Below, piece after piece: positions 1 through 11,884 of a stretch of DNA of 64,000 nucleotides; within the stretch, counting starts at the first letter, position 1; each line of letters begins with the position of its first letter. The translations under genes and the position numbers were made by a program. Location: assembly GCA_026075535.2 (NCBI GenBank), contig AP026539.1, positions 806,001 through 870,000 on the forward strand, in the 5' to 3' direction. The DNA is from Tricholoma matsutake. Taxonomy: Eukaryota; Basidiomycota; Agaricomycetes; Agaricales; Tricholomataceae. The notes under the pieces are model-generated. The model did no database searches. It saw only the letters and a list, made by a program, of their open reading frames with translations, and was not told the origin of the DNA.

Positions 1-560
1 CTCGACCTCTGCGTTCTGCTCCCACAATGCCTCCTTCAAAAGCGTCTTTGCATGGAAACTCTTGAGAAGCGCTCATCGCACCTCAACGAGAGTGGCCCTG
101 CGCTCTTGCATTCTCTCCGCCTTCCACTCCACCGCCACCCATCTCGCCATCTCCTTGTCTTCCCATTGATGCCTATCCATCGCCTCTCATTCCTCCAGCT
201 TGAGTTCCTCCTTCAGATCCGAAAACAACAAGTCTCCGCCCCACGAAACCCATTCCTGATGCACCATTGACTTAAATAGTTTGAGCGCCTCATCGACAAC
301 CTTTTGGATGGCCGGTTTGCATTCTTTGCCAAGATCGTCTGCCAACTCGTCATATTCAGCCTGCATGAGATGTTTCAGTGGATCGAACCAAAAGGAAAGA
401 GATGAAAATGTACCATCTTCTCGCAAAAACCCTTACCCCACACTTCAAAATCGACGTCTTCTGCCACACCACGTTCGGGCATGGACTTGGCATACTCAAG
501 GACCTCGGCGTTCAGTTGAGCTAAGAGAGACATACTGAAGATTTGAGGTAGGGAGAACAA
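1..560 (-). pseudogene. Decayed two-exon hypothetical gene, cut by window edge
   Basis: Exon 1 is 414-560 (49 codons from the ATG at 560). A 53-nt intron, 361-413, has a GTACAT donor, a CTGAAAC branch-like motif and a CAG acceptor. Exon 2 starts at 360 and runs in frame to a TGA at 187-189. The same frame then stays open to base 1 except for a second TGA at 73-75, and the residues after each stop are charged and helical like those before. Both stops could be CGA arginine codons hit by C-to-T, the change seen in the transposons of this window. No domain is recognised. If the first stop is real, the product is 106 aa. I favour a decayed or recently truncated gene; a functional short protein remains possible. 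A CRE and a CCAAT box lie just upstream. Confidence 0.55.
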
Positions 561-618
561 TTGAGAGAGGAAGGAAATAACTGGTTCGATGTTTGTTTAT
601 CATTGTCAACACGACCTC

Positions 619-642
619 ATGACGTCATGTGTTTCGGATTGG
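619..642 (-). promoter_or_regulatory. CRE palindrome plus CCAAT box upstream of the 560 gene
   Basis: A perfect bZIP/CREB palindrome, ATGACGTCAT (619-628), lies 59 bp upstream of the ATG at 560. A CCAAT pentamer on the minus strand (638-642) lies 10 bp further out. Their spacing and orientation suit a promoter for the minus-strand gene. No experimental support. Confidence 0.45.
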
Positions 643-679
643 CTGACTGGGACAGTCAGTATTTCACTTAGGGGGAGGT

Positions 680-1691
680 TGATAGGTCCACCTAGCGCTA
701 TAAGGTCTGTAACCACTCACAGCAGTTCCGCATCAATCTCTCACAACACTCGGAACCCATTGAACGCCTTCGAGCCTCACGAAACGCTCCCGAACAGGCT
801 TCGAGCGGCCTCGTGCTACCTCAATCCCCCTTGATCCCCCTCGAACGATATAGGAACACTTCGAACGCACTCAGCCACCATCATCATGGCCTCTGGCACT
901 CTTACTACATGCCGACGAGTCATAGCAAGGTTGACCAAGCTATTCGGCCACTGACTGAGCATGCGCGAGACAACTAAGGACACAATGAGGCAAATTTCAA
1001 ATGTTTAGATGGTTTGTAATGACATAGGACAAGTACATTTCGCACATATCAGGACTCTGGAGATTTAATTCTTATCTTTTATTGTTTTACTCAGTGATAG
1101 AGGTTTATCTTTTATCCTAGACTTCACCTCATGTAGGCCTCATGTTCTCCTTCCCCTTTTTGGTAGTACCTCTTCAGAACTTATTTAAACTTGTAATAGT
1201 TACTAACTTAAGAAAGGAAGAAAGAGATCATCTTACTTCACTATAGTCTGATTTAAGAGTTCAGCTCTCGAGTCCAAGCCTCTCGTCTAGCCCGAAGTTC
1301 TGTGAATCATCGCGAACTTCCTCAAAACTTCATATTAGCCCTCGAAGCCTTTGTCTGTCATATATTGTTATCGCCCCTCATCACTATCATCGCCGCCCCA
1401 CTCACATATTCCTTCTACACACTTTGTAAAACCATCTATACCATTCCCAATTACCTCAAATGTCTCCTCTAACCCTCGAACCTTATCGATCTCCCTTGAA
1501 CTTACATCGAGAGATCTCGTGCCCCTTTGAATGTTATCGAAACCCTTCATACCCACTCAGATGTCTTATGCCTCCATCGGGTTGGATTCAGTGACTTTTA
1601 GTACCACCTCGCACCCTTCCTCTAACTCGTGTTATACCATCCAAGGCCATTTTAGTAGGTTTTGTTTGGGGTTTCTGGGTCAAGCATATCA
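680..1691 (+). repeat. LTR-like dispersed repeat, copy A
   Basis: It starts TGATAGGTCCACC and ends in ...TATCA, so it has short inverted ends of the TG...CA type. It shares ordered landmarks with four other copies (B 11885-13240, C 40182-41670, D 42909-43954, E from 36309). These are a CTCGAA-rich first half, a 'CCTCATGTTCTCC' block, an AT-rich TATA-like stretch, a second CTCGAA-rich part, and the tail 'GTTATACCATC...TTTTGTTTGGGTTTC'. It is probably a solo LTR of an unidentified retrotransposon, but no flanking 5-bp duplication was found. Confidence 0.5.
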
Positions 1692-1776
1692 AGGGACACA
1701 GCAACAGCAATGGGGATGGCCACGGCATTGCCATTGGGCACAGACATGGGAATGGGCAATATTACCCTATGAATAC

Positions 1777-2236
1777 TATTGACTGTACATTGTATTATCT
1801 GTTTCAATGGACGCTGTCGAACTCACTATATATTTGTACATACTCTATTAATTAACCAATGACTACATTACTACTTTACTTGCTGTACCATACAGATAGT
1901 ACAGACATTAGTAATGTTTGAAATGCACTTCCAGGGAAGGGGATGGGGACAGGGACTATTGACTGTATACATTGTATTATCTGTTTTGATGGATGCCATC
2001 AAACTCACTATATATTTGTACATATTATTAATTAACCAATGACTACATTACTACTTTACTTGCTGTACTGTACAGATAGATGTGCATTAAGAACATAGTA
2101 CAGACATTAGTAATGTTTGAAATGCAATTGCAGGGGAAGAGGACGGGGGCAGGGGCAGGGGCAGGGGTGGGGGTGGGGACTGGGAAGCAGTACTAACATC
2201 GGGGCTTGACAGGACCACAAAAACAATGATATTACT
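1777..2236 (+). repeat. Left terminal inverted repeat of the KDZ element (two ~190 bp units)
   Basis: Two tandem copies of an AT-rich unit start near 1777 and 1958 and are separated by a G-rich stretch. The reverse complement of 16649-17242 matches this closely. The outermost units differ mainly by four substitutions in the CGCTGTCG region and a deletion of about 20 nt in the left copy. The match extends inward to 2236 through a 'GCTTGACAGGACCACAAAAA' block. Confidence 0.75.
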
Positions 2237-2271
2237 ATGTACTACCCACAACACTATATATACATGATGCA

Positions 2272-5200
2272 TCATTCAATGTCAGTGTCCATCATCTCAT
2301 CAGGGCTAGACAACCAAGTCTCATCGACATAACTGAAGTCTGCAGGAGTGTAGATCGGCAGAGTGAAGTCTGCAGGAGGGTAGGTTGGCAAACTGATATG
2401 AGAAGGAGTGGGGTTCTCTATCTGTGATGTGGTAATGGAATCTTCTACATCAGAATCAGCCTCCGCATTGGATTCACCATTAGATCCAGTCTCTGAGGAT
2501 GACAGAACAGCATCTGCAGCATCAGATGCAGTGGGGAAAGCAGCTGCATCTGTCAAAGTTGGATTGGTGGCTGGAGACAAGGAGGTAGTATCAGAAAGAT
2601 AAAGGGGAGCAGCATCAAAGCCAGTCAGGCAACCTGTAGGGGAGGATGATGACTGATCATTGTCACCCTGCCATGCCATGAGTGCCTGACAGGCGGTGGG
2701 CTGATCAGCATCACTTGACACATTGTCTTCACATTGCCATGCCATGGCTGCCTGAAAGGCAGTGGGCTGATCTGCACTTGATGCATCATCTTGGCCTTGC
2801 CAAACCATGGCAGTGGGCTGGCTGGCTTCTGCATTCGGCAAGGCATCAGGGATGGGAGTGGGAGGGGGAGTGGGAAAGGGAAAGGGAGTGGGAGTGGGAG
2901 AGGGAGCAGGAGAAGCAGCAGGGCCAGGAGTGGGGCTGGGAGGCAATGAATCGTCTGCTCCATCGCCTGATACTGTGGGTGGTTGACCATAGGCATTGGA
3001 TGCAACTGTTGAGACTGTTGGTGTGCTTGACCACACCTTTCTTCCCTTCACACCATCAGGCAGAGACAACTAATACCCAGAATGCTGTTGTTTGCCCTTG
3101 CTCTTGGTCTTCTCATTAGCACCCAAAACATCACTTTCTGTGATGTTGACACCCCAGGTCCACTTGTAGGAAAAGGACTTCAGGCGCTCAAGTTCCACCT
3201 GTGCATTTCCTGCCACCAGTTCCAAGTTTCTTCTTACTGCTGTTGCCTTGAAGGTTGCCCAGTGCATTGAGGGGGTTTTGATCCCATTGCCAAAGCCTGT
3301 GGTTCAGCCTGGAGCTCAGCAGGGAAAGCTCATGAACTCAGTGTAATGCTGCTGCTTTCCTGACATTGGCATTCAACACGGCATATGCTGATGATTCACA
3401 GCCATCTATAAACTGAAATGTACTGCGCATTTCATGCAGCATATCATTCAAGAGACCATGGAGGTTGATGCAGGATCAGCAATCAGCAGTGGGAGTGGCA
3501 ATGGCTTGGGACATGGGAGTGGCAATAGCTTGGGACATGGGAGTGGCAATGGCTTGGAAAGCAGGAGTGGGCAAGTCAGACTCAGTGAAGTACTGCTTAT
3601 GGTGATCAAGGCACTGATCCAGGGTGTTGATGCCCATAATTCTGTCCACTGCTGGTTTGCTATGATGTCTCCACCAATCCAGGGCATATGAGGGCACTAG
3701 ACCGCTTGTAAGTTCAGGGGCAACACCATCATCCAACATGGCTAAGAGGGATGGATGGAATCTGAGTGGTAGGTGGTCAAAGTTTACCTCAGCAAGACTG
3801 TCAGCCAATGAATGAACCAGGATCAGCACCTCGAACACCAGGCCGATTGATGTGGTGAAGCCAATTTGAGACATGATACACAGCTGCAATATTTTTCAGT
3901 GATGAATCTCTTACTTGATTCATAAAACATCCTGCCTACAAGCTCACAATATAGAACCTTTTGCATCCATTTTTGCTTTAAGACATTTGCCCCTTGCATG
4001 TGCAACAGGACTTGATGGAAATGGGACTCTGGATACCAAATGATCTGCTGTGTATGTATTTGGAGTGGACCTTTCAGCCCCGATTGTAAAGAAAAAGGGT
4101 TGAAGACTGAGAGACATTTATTTGACATGTTGATGATGGTTAGAGATCAAGATGATTGGGTTTACATAATAGAGGGTCATATAGGGGAGATGTAATCAAT
4201 GTTTGCTGATGTAAATGCAGTGTCAGCCCTGAATGCTAATTCATGCCATAAAGCCTGCTGATGGTTAGCATAGGCTAGGGGGCCAGGCAAGGTATTCTCT
4301 GAGTGCAAGGCTGACTGCCACCATTCACTGTGATAAATGAAATACTGCACAGTCCACTGCATTTCATATGTGACCAGCAGAAATTCTTCTTTCCATCTAT
4401 GTCTCTGAGCCCGCAAGCAAAGCCAATGTACTCGCCTGACTATCCAAGAAGTTCAGTGCAATGCAAACGAATAGCCACAAAATAGACATACATTCCCAGA
4501 ATCAATTGGCAGGACTGGGAGCAGGGCCATTAAAGGAAGCAGGAGTGGGGACAGGAGCAGGAGTGGGTATGGCAACAGGTACGGCAGCAGCAGTGGCATC
4601 AGGGAAGGCAGTAACACCAGTCCAAATGTGAGAATTATGCCAAATCCAGGACAGATGAATATTAGTGGAGCCTGGCATATTTGGGTTCAGAATAGCTGTG
4701 CTAGCATTGAGGTCATCCTTTTTTAACCACTGAAACATATTTAAGGTGTCAGTGTCACAATCCAGTGCCACCAATCTGCTTTGGCAATGGTTATACATTC
4801 GGGAATGCAGGGCAATTTTGTTAACCAACTCCTGGACAGTGGCTTGTGCTCATGTGTGAACTACCTTTCTTGGGGCCGCTCAAATAATGTGTGAATATTG
4901 AAATGACTTGTCCACAATGAGCTCCTGCAGCCGATGCAGCAGTTGGCTTCCTGAGCTGAATCTCCACCTCTGCCAGAGAGCCATTAAATGGGAGGTATAT
5001 TTGTTGCTCCTCAACTGGAATAGCATTTCTGTCAGCTGGAAGATGTGAAGGCCCTGATGCTGTAGGTGTGTCTTCATCTGAAGGGTCTAAGTCATCAGAG
5101 TTGTCAACATTGTAATGGCTGATTTGTGATGGAGCAATGTCATGGTCGGCAACATTGGCAGCATTTTGTAAATCTGTTAAGGTTTCCATGTGGGATGCAA

Positions 5201-8072
5201 GAGCTTTCCTTTCCCTTTCAACAGATTGTGTGTCAGAAACATTTGGTGATGTACCAAGTTGGCGGACTTTGTCTCATAATTCAATCCTGGTGTATGCCAA
5301 CAATGGGTTGTGATATATGAGTATGTTAGGCAGTACTTACTGCATTTGTTGAATGATGATTGCAAAATCAATCCACTCCTCAACCACAGATTGAACCGGT
5401 GCCAGTGCTGCTCCCGTTGTTGATGCTGATGCCATTCCCACTCCCACTCCTGATCCCCAAGTGGCGTAGATATCCATGGCCTTAACATCTGTTAGCCTGA
5501 GCAATTCTGCTGCAGCCACTTCATCCTCCCATCTTTGGACCGCCTGTTGACCAAATGCTGCTGTAAGGTCAGCATGGTGCTTGCCGAGTTGTGTGGAGAT
5601 CTCAAGGGCTTCTTGAGATTTTGCACACAGCATAGCAGTCATGCCAAGCATTTTCTTGTGATTTGAGTCTGTAGCATGATCATCAAGCATTTCTGCCTGA
5701 TGTGGCAAGGTCACTGTCCTGACTGTTGGGGAAATGGAATTCAGTGATGACCACAGGGACTCTAGTATTTCTCCTGCTACAATGCCAGAGCCTGGAATGA
5801 AAGATGGAGCATAGCAAAAAAAGCATTTGTCCTTGTGACCATGTACATGCATAAGCCCAATGGCCTGGTCAATGGTGAGGTCAGCTGGAAGATGTGGACC
5901 AATGTGCTCCAGAAGGTAGATGATGTACTGGCAGACAAAAGTCGTAAATCAGCATTACTTCCTGTTGAGGGTCAACCCTGGTAGTCTTCAGTGCTTGAAG
6001 GAAAGCAAAGTCAACATTCTTTTGCTGTTCTCCCCAGAACAAGTCTACCAATGCATTGGGTGCATAACATCCATGTTGCGCACATGCAATGGCAGCTCCT
6101 CCAGTCCTATCACATGCCTTCAATGCCAGAAAAGCATTCACAATGGCTAGGAATTTATTTTCACAAGGTGCCTTCTGCAAAAGGGGCACAGATCAGATCA
6201 GATCAGATCAGGAGTGGGCACAGGAGTGGGCACAGGAACAGGAACAGGAATGGCCACAGCCACAGGAATGGCAGCGGCAATGGCAAGGGAAGTGTACTTA
6301 CTGTTAATTGTTCTATGGCATCTTGGAGAAACCATTTGTATTCAGCCTGATTTGGGGCCATCCCAGCTCCATCCTATAGCCATATATCAGTATCAGAGTT
6401 TTTCTACTGAATGTGGTCAGCTTTGAAATTGCCATTGGCCACAAATATGCGTTTAAAAACAAATCTAAGGTGTAATATCATTTTAGAGACCACTGCACAA
6501 AGCAGGTGCTTAATCACCCACTGGTTCTCATTGTCCTTCCAATTTTCTGGTATATTTATGCCTACTTGAGGACAAGCTGGACAGAAGTTGGTGAGTGATC
6601 CTGGTTCAGGTTTCAATGGATCTTTTTGATTGTGACCATACCCAGCCCACACTTCAATCTTTTCATCCAACGCCATAAGTGGGACATGCACTGAAGCTTG
6701 TGGTAGAGGTTGACCACTTCTCCAGGCCTCATTGGCAATGTGACATGCCGAATCAATTGGTAAAACTGGTAGGCTGATGCCTTCAATTCCAGATTACAGA
6801 GCCAAAAATGATCCAGGACATGCACAGTGAAAAGAGTGCATATTTTGTTGAAGCTGGTGGGTAGCAAGTTACTGCTTACCATGTTCAAGGGAATTCTGTG
6901 CTCCCCTTGACACTGGCAGGTAACCATTGCCAAGTGATGTATTTCATTTGTATGCACCACACAGATGTAACTGTTGTTCAAGGCATCAGCAGTGGGTGGT
7001 CTGAATGTAATATTGGCATCAGCATTGGGAGTGGGAGCAAAAGGGGCATCAGTCCTCATGTGTTCAGCTGTTTCAGTAGCATTAGGCAAATATGGATCAA
7101 ACCCATGGATGTCTTCATCAGCGTATTCAACTTCATGTGCATCATCACCATCAAAGAAGTCTTGTAGGCTATCATCAACATATGTATCATGCGCTTGAAT
7201 CAGAAGCTCATCAAGTGAATCAAAAAATGCTTAATCATCCCCCACTTCATCTGCCATTGCTGTTGCTGTTGCTGCTCCCGACTCATGATACAGGGCCAAT
7301 GCTGATTGATGTGATGAAGGCCAATGCTGATCATCACCTTCCCAATTGGCCAACTCTTGTTCTGCTTTATCCTTTATGTCCTCAAATGTTTCCAGATATT
7401 CCATTTGGAACTGAAGAGCATTGCAAATCAGCTGATCTGTCTGGTGCTGAACTAAGAGGTATGTGCCAACCTCCCATAACTCGGCCCTGCAAAAGTGCAT
7501 GCCAGTCCAAGATTCAATGCAATGGAAGGGATTTTGCCTGTGTATTACCCACATACATGTTTGGCAAAGTGTTCTTCCTAGTGAACAATTGATGCATCTC
7601 CAAATTGCCCATTTATTGAATGAACAGTGGTTGAAAACTTGTTTGTCGATTGACCATGCATGCCAAGACAGAGATGTTTGCAGCAGTTCATCTATTCGTC
7701 TGACAAACTCCAAGACATAGTCTTGCTGCCTCTGTTATTTGTACATGAGCCTCGGTAAGTCAATCAATGTCAGAAACTGACCATTCTGATCCATGGCTGA
7801 ACCGGCTCATCAGCCACCTGAGGTTCTTGCATATCCCATTCTGGAGCAAGACCTGGATTGTCATGGATACCAGCTGAGCTCAATTCACCACATTCTTCTG
7901 TAATAACCAGAGGCAAGGGAACCTTGATACACTTTGTTTTTGGTCCATGTCTTGTGTTGACCTCAACTTCCTTATGTGTGACAGTATCCACTGCACCATC
8001 ATCATCCTCACACAGGGTGGCATTGTTCTTTGATCTTCTCTTTCGCTTGTAAGGAGCTCTTGTCAGGCTCAT
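2272..8072 (-). pseudogene. KDZ-family transposase with CxC zinc module
   Basis: A multi-exon coding region on the minus strand. From the N-terminus: a basic start (8072 down to about 7770). A CxC2-like cysteine/histidine cluster follows (about 7700-7400), with WRCINC, LCQTC, H...NPFH and WTGMHF, ending ELWEVGTYLLV. A CxC-to-KDZ linker (7090-6610) has LCNLELKASAYQFYQL and then NFCPACPQVGINIP. The KDZ core (6190-5340) has NGNFKADH, IACAQHGCYAPN, FWGEQQKNVDFA and then GEILESLWSSLNSISP. The C-terminal helical region (5190-3480) has YEMQWTVQYF and YISPI, and a Ser/Pro-rich tail ends at 2272. These blocks follow the order usual for basidiomycete KDZ proteins. Some frame changes are introns, but an in-frame TAG near 3070 and other breaks suggest it is inactive. 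Exon borders were not all resolved. Confidence 0.8.
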
Positions 8073-9089
8073 GATGATTGGGGGGAATCAATTGCATTGA
8101 TGGGCTATTTATTGTACTATTGACCTCCTGTTATCCTCATGTGATCCTCATGCCAAATGACAAGTGAAGCCAATGGCAAGGACAATTCCTTCCTCCACAT
8201 CAATCCCCTCCAATGCCACCTGAGCCATCAGAGAGCCCAGGACACAGATGGTACCAGAAGGGGAGCCGATATATGGTCAAAGAGCGGAAGACCATTGAGC
8301 CTTATAAAGATGGATTCCAATCTCAGGAATCAAAAGCTGCCCAATTGCAAATACTCAAGACTGACATTCTCCCCACCATCTTTAATTACTGGGCATCAAT
8401 TGAGATGACCCCAATAGATCCAGAGGAGAGTTGCATGCATGCCAAGGTGGGCTATCATCCCATTCAATGTCGTATTATTGATCACATTGCCAGGAACTAA
8501 CAAACTGGCTTTCAAACAACTGGCAAATGATGAAAGGCTCCTCAAGGAAGTCAAACAACTTCAAAGTGAAGCGATCAGAAGTGATCTGGAGCTTGCACCA
8601 GGACTGAGTTCGGAAAGAGATTGGAGATATGTTAGGTGTTCAGGATGCGTCCACAAGTACGCCTGGATGGTTCCAGAACCAACTGCCAGCCATCAAGAGG
8701 GTTTTTGAAAGCATGACTGCAGAGGAAAAGGCAGTGCTTGAGGCTGAGCAGGAGAAAATGGAGGGGGAAGGTTATCCAGAGAAAACAAAGTGAATGTATG
8801 TTAACCCATTGCCATTGCTGCGTAAACTTTGCACTCCCCCCCGTATTCCTATCGGAGTCCTAGGAGTCCGAGTTTTCCAAGTCCGATTGGAATCCGATAG
8901 GAGTCCTACTAGTCCGACAATAGTCTTAGGAGTCTGATCGGAATGTATCTTGATGACCATGTACTTTTATTTCCAAGAAATTCCTAGTAAATTCCAAGTA
9001 AAGTCCTATGCAATTCCAACAGGTAGTAGTCAGAATACCACACCATTTCGGAAGACTTAACTTGATGAAAGTGCTTACAAAATAAATGG

Positions 9090-9172
9090 GCAGAGCAGGA
9101 ATTGAACTCTAGACCTTGGGATATAAGTGACATCACTACCAAACAAGTTCTCAACCAGTTGAGCCACAGGAG
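9090..9172 (-). repeat. tRNA-derived module (A and B box), element 1 left
   Basis: On the minus strand, TGGCTCAACTGGTTGAGAA resembles a pol III A box / D-arm and GAGTTCAATTCCT resembles a B box / T-arm. The spacing is about 55 nt. Acceptor-stem pairing is poor, so this is a tRNA-derived (SINE-like) module, not a tRNA gene. The match to 26287-26385 is strong, including a shared 'TGTTTGGT' middle and 'GTTCAATTCCTGC'. Confidence 0.6.
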
Positions 9173-9262
9173 CATTGATAAATAAGTAATATAAAGTCCA
9201 TTCAAAGCACTTAGGATTAGTTCACTTATTTTTAACCTCTCTCACAAGAGCTCGAAAAAAAA

Positions 9263-9420
9263 TTGTTGAGCCCTCGCATCTTCGCGAGGGAGTAGATAAC
9301 TAATATAGATTTAAAAAAAAAACCCCACGCAAACACGAGGGGGAGAATTGATTATACTATTTAATTATACTTTTTAAATTCTACAAAAAAAAACCCACCC
9401 CCCCATTTCATGGGGGGCAG
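9263..9420 (-). repeat. Three T-rich-spaced hairpins near element 1 end
   Basis: Stems, in plus-strand reading: CCCTCGC/GCGAGGG (about 9272-9291), CCCCACG with CACGAGGGG (about 9324-9344), and CCCCCAT/ATGGGGG (about 9399-9417). They are separated by A/T-rich spacers. The counterpart trio in element 2 (26060-26205) has different stem sequences that still pair. Confidence 0.6.
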
Positions 9421-9582
9421 GGGGTGGTGGTGCATCGTGTTGGCTGTCTCGTCAGCCCTGTCCCGTCGTTTCCCCTCCCTCTCATCTCCATCATGTCTCG
9501 CCTCCCTCACCTCACCTCCCCTGTGGCTTCCCTCCCCTCCCTTGTCTCCCCTCCCTTGTCGTTCCACCCACTGTCCACCCCA

Positions 9583-10010
9583 CAAGCAGTTGCTTGCGAG
9601 GCTGGTGGTGGGTGGTGCGTCATATGTTGGTGGGGGCGTTTGTCCATCGTCCCCTCCCTCCCTCCCCCTCCCCTTAAACACCCTACAAGCAGATGCTCGT
9701 AGGCATGCGTGGGGCGGGTGTTGCTGTTGTCTCCCCTTCTGGTCGTTGTCTCCCTTTCCCCTTGTCGTTTCGTCACCCTTGTCGTTCATCCCCCTTGTCG
9801 TCTGCACCCACAAACCACCCTATGGGCAGCTGCTTATAGGGGTGTCGTTTGGTGCCATTGTTGTCCCTCCATGCCATTCCCGTGTTCTTGCACCCCATAT
9901 ACACCCCACAAGCAGTCACTCATGGCGGTGATGGGGGGTGCTGGATGTCATTGGTGTCATGGGGGGTCCATGCACTCACGATCCACCCTATGAGCAGCAG
10001 CTCGTAGGCG
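9583..10010. repeat. Array of five GAGCA..TGCTC-type hairpins, element 1
   Basis: Imperfect palindromes of the form C-C-(C/T)-N-(G/A)AGCA-NN-TGCT(C/T) lie near 9587, 9686, 9822, 9908 and 9988, each embedded in GC-rich DNA with runs such as GGTGGGTGG. CpG is retained here, unlike in the related array of element 2. No protein-coding sense is convincing: both strands show open frames only because of composition. Confidence 0.6.
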
Positions 10011-10242
10011 TGGGGTGGGTGCGTTGTCGGTTTGTCAGTGACATGGCTCGAGGGGAGGGGTCGGGTGGTGCTTACCGGGCGGGTATTCCCCTTCTGGGGT
10101 CTCCTGGTGTTGCTCCCCGTGCTCCTGACCATGATCGATACCCTCATATCCCGTTTTGATGGGGAGGAGGGGGGTTGCCAGGGGCATCATTGGGTGTGGG
10201 TTTGGCTCACGTCAGTCCATCGTTACTCATGTAGATTAGAAC

Positions 10243-10340
10243 CTAGAAACAAAACAAATGAATTAGTTAGTTTACAAAAGTAAAAAACGAATGAAAAAAA
10301 AAACTTACTACGGCCCAAACAATGATTGCATCATTTGGGC
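10243..10340 (-). repeat. Hairpin followed by intron-like module (copy h1)
   Basis: Minus strand: an inverted repeat (arms GCCCAAATGATG and CATTGTTTGGGC, loop 4 nt, two mismatches) is followed within a few bases by GTAAGTTTTTTTTTT and, about 66 nt later, by TTTTGTTTCTAG. It resembles a 5' splice site and a 3' splice site bounding a short intron. Related copies lie at 25064, 25229, 28687, 29391, 42247 and 42591. Confidence 0.6.
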
Positions 10341-10584
10341 ATCGTTCGGTGTCGAAACCAGTCGTTTCCGGTCTTGGGGGCTTGTCTAGAGATGGGGGTG
10401 AAGTGGTAGTGGTGGGAGTTGCTGGGTTGAGGTGGTTGAGGTGGGGGGATGGAGGTGGCGTGCTTGTCATCGTTGGTGGTGGTGGTGGGAGTTGATGAGC
10501 TGGCAGGTGTGATGATGCAGCTATGTGCTTTGTCATCACACCTGCGGGAAGGTATGTAGTGTAGTATGATCACTTACCTGTAAT

Positions 10585-10665
10585 GACTGTTTAGCCTAAT
10601 GGTATTGTTGTTGGTTTATGCTTACATGATCTTCTGTAGTCAAGTGTTCAATTCTCATGTGTGCG
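10585..10665 (+). repeat. tRNA-derived module, element 1 right
   Basis: TTAGCCTAATGGTATTG resembles an A box and AAGTGTTCAATTCTCAT resembles a B box, about 45 nt apart. The orientation is opposite to the module at 9090-9172, so the pair faces outward from the central hairpin region. The cloverleaf is poor. Confidence 0.45.
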
Positions 10666-11884
10666 TTTAATTTTTCATACTATATTACTAAGCAAGGCTG
10701 CTTTCATTCCTATCAGAATCCTATGTTGTCTGATGTCTTAGCATAACTTCAGACTAGTCCTATGTGATTTATATGATCAGAAATTCCTAGGAAATTCCGA
10801 TAGTCCGATTGGACTCTGATTGGACTACATCGGACTGGACTAGGACTAAATGTGCCATTTCATGTCAATTTGGCTGGTGAAAATGACATTGGAATATGGT
10901 TGGATTCCAATCGGAGTCCAATCGGAATCATTGGAATCATTGGATTCCTATAGGAATACAGGGGGGAGTGTAAAGACCTCGTTGCTGCTGCCAATGATGT
11001 TATTGATGTTTTGCAGTTGAGCTGAGAAGAACCTGGTTAAGCATGTGGAGGAGACTGCATGACAGCAGTGGCTAGAAATGGGGGTGCTTTCTGTGACATT
11101 CATGGCCTACACTGCACCTGATGGTTTGATGGTTGTTGACGTGTGAGTGAAAATCTTCTGCTGCTGTTGCTGATCCTGCTCCTGATCACAGTCATGAAAA
11201 TGTTTCATCGTTGATGGCCACCCCTGCACGATCCTTCATAGACACATATAATAATGAGATCACAGAGCTCAAGTGCCACTTCATGGGCTATATCAAGGCT
11301 TTATGTGCATCAGATGTTGCTTCAAGGTCAACAGCACATGGTGACTCAATGCAAATCTGACTTGAGATGACTAGTGATGGGTTCCCCATCCTACCCACAC
11401 CATGGAAAGGCTCACTGTACAAGAAAAAAGAGCTGGAGAAATGGTTTAAGTTGTATGTTGGGCAGCATTACAGTGTGATCACTTCCTTTTCAATGAGTTG
11501 TTACTTATCTGCATGCAGAACTAGTGAACAATGGTCATACTTGCCATGTCCCATTCACAGCAATTGCTGAGCACACATTGACATTCATCAATCCTGAATA
11601 TCTCCCAGCCAGGTTCAAATGGACAGACCCACAGAACATGCAAAAGAGTGTCATAGAAGACTTCTTCAACCACATTCTGCAGCGGCAAATGGCACAGGGC
11701 CCTGAGAGGGCATTCAGGTTCAAAAGAATCAAGCTACACAATGGTAGTGTCTCTCCTGTGCAATATCCTAATGATTTGAATAGCCCTACACCTTCTCGAC
11801 AGATGTGCAAACACACTGGCCAATGTAATGCAGATGCCACTGCCATGCCTGATGTAGACTCCCCTGCTGCCATGCCTGGTGCGG

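Larger units (their letters stand above)
8823..10981 (-). mobile_element. Non-autonomous hAT-like structured element 1 (2.16 kb)
   Basis: The left end reads TAAACTTTGCACTCCCCCC. The right end, reverse-complemented, reads CGAGGTCTTTACACTCCCCC. Candidate 8-bp flanks match 7/8: TTGCTGCG (8815-8822) and TTGCTGCT (10982-10989). Inside, in order, are repeats of a 'GGAGTCC/CCAATCGG' motif, a tRNA-like module (minus), three T-rich-spaced hairpins, GC-rich DNA with five GAGCA..TGCTC-type hairpins, a hairpin plus intron-like module, a tRNA-like module (plus), and the GGAGTCC repeats again. It lacks any transposase. Oriented by its intron-like module it lies on the minus strand. It shares this architecture with 24551-26609, and the insertion fell in an intron of the KDZ cargo gene. 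Confidence 0.7.

Noticed and set aside
2682..3119. Plus-strand Trp/Glu-rich ORFs opposite the KDZ tail
   Set aside because: They are antisense shadows of the Ser/Pro-rich minus-strand frame and its G-rich repeats.
9361..9993. Long overlapping ORFs on both strands in the GC-rich part of element 1
   Set aside because: Frames are open on both strands because of base composition, have no domain, and are not kept in element 2.
10267..10539. A conserved spliced mini-protein ending in a PNDAIIVWAL-like motif across the hairpin modules
   Set aside because: The reading recurs in several copies, but it comes from the palindrome itself. Copies at 25064, 29391 and 42247 lose the peptide while keeping base pairing, so structure explains the conservation better.
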